DNA of 64,000 nt from Tetmemena sp. SeJ-2015 (Eukaryota > Ciliophora > Spirotrichea > Sporadotrichida > Oxytrichidae), in contig JAJKFJ010021722.1 in assembly GCA_027382625.1 (NCBI GenBank), positions 1 through 64,000 of the forward strand, given 5' to 3'. Both the position numbers and the translations under genes were made by a program. Below, one piece after another: positions 61,362 through 64,000 of the stretch (its first letter is position 1; every line of letters starts with the position of its first letter). Under the pieces are notes generated by a model that was given only the letters and a program-made list of their open reading frames with translations, was not told the DNA's origin and made no database searches.

Positions 61362-62089
61362 TTGCATGGTAAAAGTAAAGTTGTTGTAAATTATCCTTAT
61401 TAAAGATTCAGGCTTCCCTCTATTTATAATCAAGATACTGAATCATGATCCAAGTTTAATTAGTATCTATATGCTTCTCTATTTTCACTAATTTTAGAAA
61501 TTTCACTCCCAATTGAATATATATTTTGTAAAATATTTCATATTAAATTATATGAGATTTCCTTCTATTTAAAGGATGGCAAAGAGGATTCTTTCATTAA
61601 AAAACAAATTCTCTTATTCATTCATCAGTCTGATTTTAAATTTAGAACCAATTAAAAAGTCAATCTTCTTGTTGAGCAAAGAAGAATCGACTCTTTCTCC
61701 AAGCTTCAGATCTTTTAGAGGTCAAGCGATCGGACTTCAAATAGTTAAAATGGAATCTTTCAACTTGTTGAAACTCGATAAATAGAGGTATCATTAAATA
61801 AACCAATAAATGCAGATTGAATATCCCTAATCACAAAATGCTTCTCTTCTGATAATATAATTTAAGAACTTATAAGTGCTTCAATATTCTTCTATAATGT
61901 ATTTAAGCTCAAATTTAAGAATTTAACATACTCTCTGAACTAATGAAGTTTAGAATAAGCCTAAAACTTAATGATTAAAATTGAGAGAGAGTTTAGTAAA
62001 GAGAGTAATTTTAAATTTTATGATAACAAAGATATTCTATAGAGGCAATTTGGTCAAATCTTAGCTACTCTAGGACTGGAGGATGACAA
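61362..62089. other. Intergenic region between MDR paralogues, with a possible small + strand ORF
   Basis: A + strand frame at 61576-61940 (MAKRILSLKNKFSYSFISLI...) is open with TAR as glutamine up to TGA, about 121 codons. It has no recognisable domain and lies between two same-strand minus genes. I give it about 0.3 chance of being real. Confidence 0.35.
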
Positions 62090-63257
62090 TCATTAAATTT
62101 TGATCAGGATTTTTCCGTCAGAAGCGATTTCATTCTGAAGGTTGAATTAAAAAATTGAAGATTTTTGTAATGAATCCATCTAGGTAGTTCTCTTTTTATT
62201 TTCAAATAGGAAAGTAAAATGATAGATGAATTCTCGAGAGTGATCTCCTTAGCGATGTTTGTACCGAAGATTTTTCCTCCATCTCTGAGATCGTCACTGA
62301 TAAACTTGAATCGTGCTTCCCTTTGCTCTTGAGTCAAGCTTTGTTGATCTTTTAAGAGATAGTAAGGGCGTAGAGACTTGAATTAGAACAATGAGTCTGA
62401 GGTGTTAAGCACCAAGTCAGACATAGTCAAGTTTCCAATAATAACGATATCTGAATTAGGAGGAAGAGCTGCTAATACTTTACCTGGGAAGTCTCCCGAC
62501 ATCCTAAATCAATTCTCTATTTATATAGAAGAGACATATAGTCAAAGAAGAGATTGGGATTGAGCTTGCTAACGAGTGCCTTCAAATCAGTCCAGAAAGA
62601 TTCAGAGGTTTGGTTAAGTACGTACTCAAATCCAAACTCCTCCTTGAGCTACTTCACTTGCTCTTCACGCCTCACAATATTGATAACTTGAATGCCCTCC
62701 TTAGAGAAAAGTCTGTTTATCTGCTTGCCTAATTGAGAAGCTGCAGCATCTTGCACTACTGCTTTAGATTACTTTGCCTTGGCAATATCTAACAAGCCGA
62801 GAGCAGAAATACTTTATGAGAAATTAAAATAAGATGCAAAAGCAGAAAGGGGATTAACAATAGAGTTGGCTGCTTTAGTTAGATCCTGTGAATCATCTAG
62901 AATTATAATATCCATTGCCTTTACGATTCTATACTCTGACCATTCTCCTCCATTGAAAGCAACCTTCTTGTTTAGGAGAGAGGCATCAACTCCTGCTCCA
63001 ATTTTTACAATTTAGCCAGAGCCATCTGAGCCTACTCTCTCAACTTTAAACAAGAAGTACTGGTATCTATCGACTGGGTTGAAGGTGGAGTATTTCTTTT
63101 CAATATTTGTATTTGTATTTGAAATTTGATAAGAGTAGGCGACCTTGATGAGGACTTCTCCTTCTCCTGGGGTAGGGATCTGTTCAGTGATGAACTGGTA
63201 TTGATCGTCAACGTACTTGAGGTATTTGTAGGTTGGTGTTGAGGTTTGTTCGACCAT
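62090..63257 (-). CDS. MDR-family NAD(P)H oxidoreductase, paralogue B
   Basis: ATG 63257 starts MVEQTSTPTYKYLKYVDDQY. The GroES-like domain follows (GEGEVLIKVAYS/TFNPVDRYQ, joined across the IES at 63088-63137), then VGSDGSGQIVKIGAGVDASL, KVAFNGGEWSEYRIV, NSIVNPLSAFA, AVVQDAAASQLGKQINRLF in the cofactor-binding region, QVINIVRREEQVKQLKEEFG, MSGDFPGKVLAALPPNSDIV and FISDDLRDGGKIFGTNIAKE. It ends near TGA 62090. A second IES at 62498-62537 was checked, and a third break at about 62130-62230 is unresolved. The order and motifs parallel paralogue A, indicating tandem duplication. Substrate unknown. Confidence 0.78.
62498..62537 (-). other. IES in MDR paralogue B, 5-bp pointer GACAT
   Basis: GACAT at 62498-62502 and 62533-62537. 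Removing 35 nt joins NLFFDYM to SGDFPGKVLAAL in frame. The same GGDFPGRIL motif is uninterrupted in paralogue A. Confidence 0.85.
63088..63137 (-). other. IES in MDR paralogue B, 5-bp pointer GAGTA, in-frame
   Basis: GAGTA at 63088-63092 and 63133-63137. Removing 45 nt joins KVAYS to TFNPVDRYQ, matching the MDR motif (A uses KVAFSSVNQYD). The insert is 15 codons without a stop, so an ORF finder would keep it. Confidence 0.82.
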
Positions 63258-64000
63258 ATCTTGAATCTATCTTTGAAGTTTATTTTGATTAATTTTGGAA
63301 TTGGAAGCTAATTTATATGTGACTAATATATGACGTAATTAAAAGAGGATGCCTTCTCTGGAAAAATAACATAATTATATTTTTAACCAGATCACTAACC
63401 TTTACATCAACGTTGAAATAAGAAGTTCGACAATTAAATCTCAGTAAAATATTAATACCTCCCAAATTTTATTCAGCCTATAATATACATTTATTTCCAC
63501 AATTTTAAAATATGAGTACATAACTATTTGAAAATTTGTCAGTGTTTTTCACATAGATATGAAAACTTTGAAGAAAAAATAGACAAAATTTATTAAACAT
63601 ATAGAGTTCTTGTCTATTATTTTAGCCATGAATTTGAAATGTGCATTTATTTCTAATAAGATGTACGCAAATATAGTTTGACATTGCACACTTATATATT
63701 ACACGAACTTAAATGGCAAGGATGTTATAAAGTCGAAAGAAATCATCAAATTATAGACAATCTTTTGATTTAAAATAAAGGAAAATTTGAACAATCTGAT
63801 AATTTCATTCAGAATTTGAGAATCACTTTAATGATAAATTTATTAACTCGATATACTACTTGTTCTCATCCTTTGAATTAATAAAGCTTATTTGTAAAGT
63901 CATAAACCAGTAAATACCAGCCACTGATCCATCTATGCTCAATTGCTTCTTTTCAAATTAATATCCAGTATTTTTATTCTTCACTCTCTTTATAACACTT
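63258..64000. other. AT-rich non-coding end of window
   Basis: No coding frame, RNA gene or repeat recognised. Confidence 0.4.

Noticed and set aside
1..64000. Scrambled gene order
   Set aside because: All junctions I could resolve keep the linear order; no inverted or permuted coding block was found.
1..64000. CRISPR arrays, rRNA or tRNA genes
   Set aside because: No repeat-spacer pattern or conserved rRNA core was seen, and no convincing cloverleaf was found by eye; tRNAs cannot be excluded without a covariance search.

Overview
The window reads as germline (micronuclear) DNA of a spirotrich ciliate of the hypotrich type (Oxytricha/Stylonychia relatives). Four observations support this. 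(1) Conserved proteins such as KRI1, an SF2 helicase and a DDE transposase read through many TAA and TAG codons as glutamine, and TGA is the only stop. (2) The block at 946-962 is a 17-nt run of G4T4 telomere repeat, the terminal structure of TBE transposons. (3) Genes carry short AT-rich inserts flanked by direct repeats of 2-15 bp (pointers). Removing an insert plus one repeat copy restores the reading frame, as expected for internal eliminated sequences (IES). (4) Ordinary GT-AG introns, about 19-65 nt, are also present. The species cannot be named from this evidence.

Layout: 1-962 is the right end of a TBE-like transposon inserted into a minus-strand ORF (1347-963). 4605-1441 (-) is KRI1, a ribosome-biogenesis factor with at least five IES. 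6242-4773 (-) is a hypothetical gene. 10345-7078 (-) is a DEAD-like SF2 helicase split by a 585-bp IES with perfect 52-bp terminal inverted repeats and TA boundaries. 10714-11571 (+) is a hypothetical gene. 12659-11589 (-) is an intact DD34E transposase. 13112-13330 holds a bacterial-looking efflux-adaptor fragment. 16419-13851 (-) holds a hypothetical gene and a homeodomain gene. 16447-23051 (+) is a kelch/EGF-like/multi-TM receptor-like gene. 31574-23840 (-) holds four hypothetical genes. 32213-38984 (+) is a large multi-TM PAS-domain protein. 40003-46935 (+) is a coiled-coil gene interrupted by a 4.8-kb Merlin-type transposon. 47148-59939 (+) holds two further long coiled-coil/Q-rich genes. 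60160-63257 (-) holds two tandem medium-chain dehydrogenase/reductase (MDR) paralogues.

The host genes lie in linear order, and no scrambled MDS order was seen. The most notable points are the Merlin element with a flanking 8-bp duplication, GC-rich palindromic ends and recognisable transposase blocks; the TIR-bearing TA-IES; the bacterial fragment; and the set of pointer-flanked IES whose predicted excision restores conserved proteins. All gene models were read by eye. Ends and junctions without a stated check are approximate.
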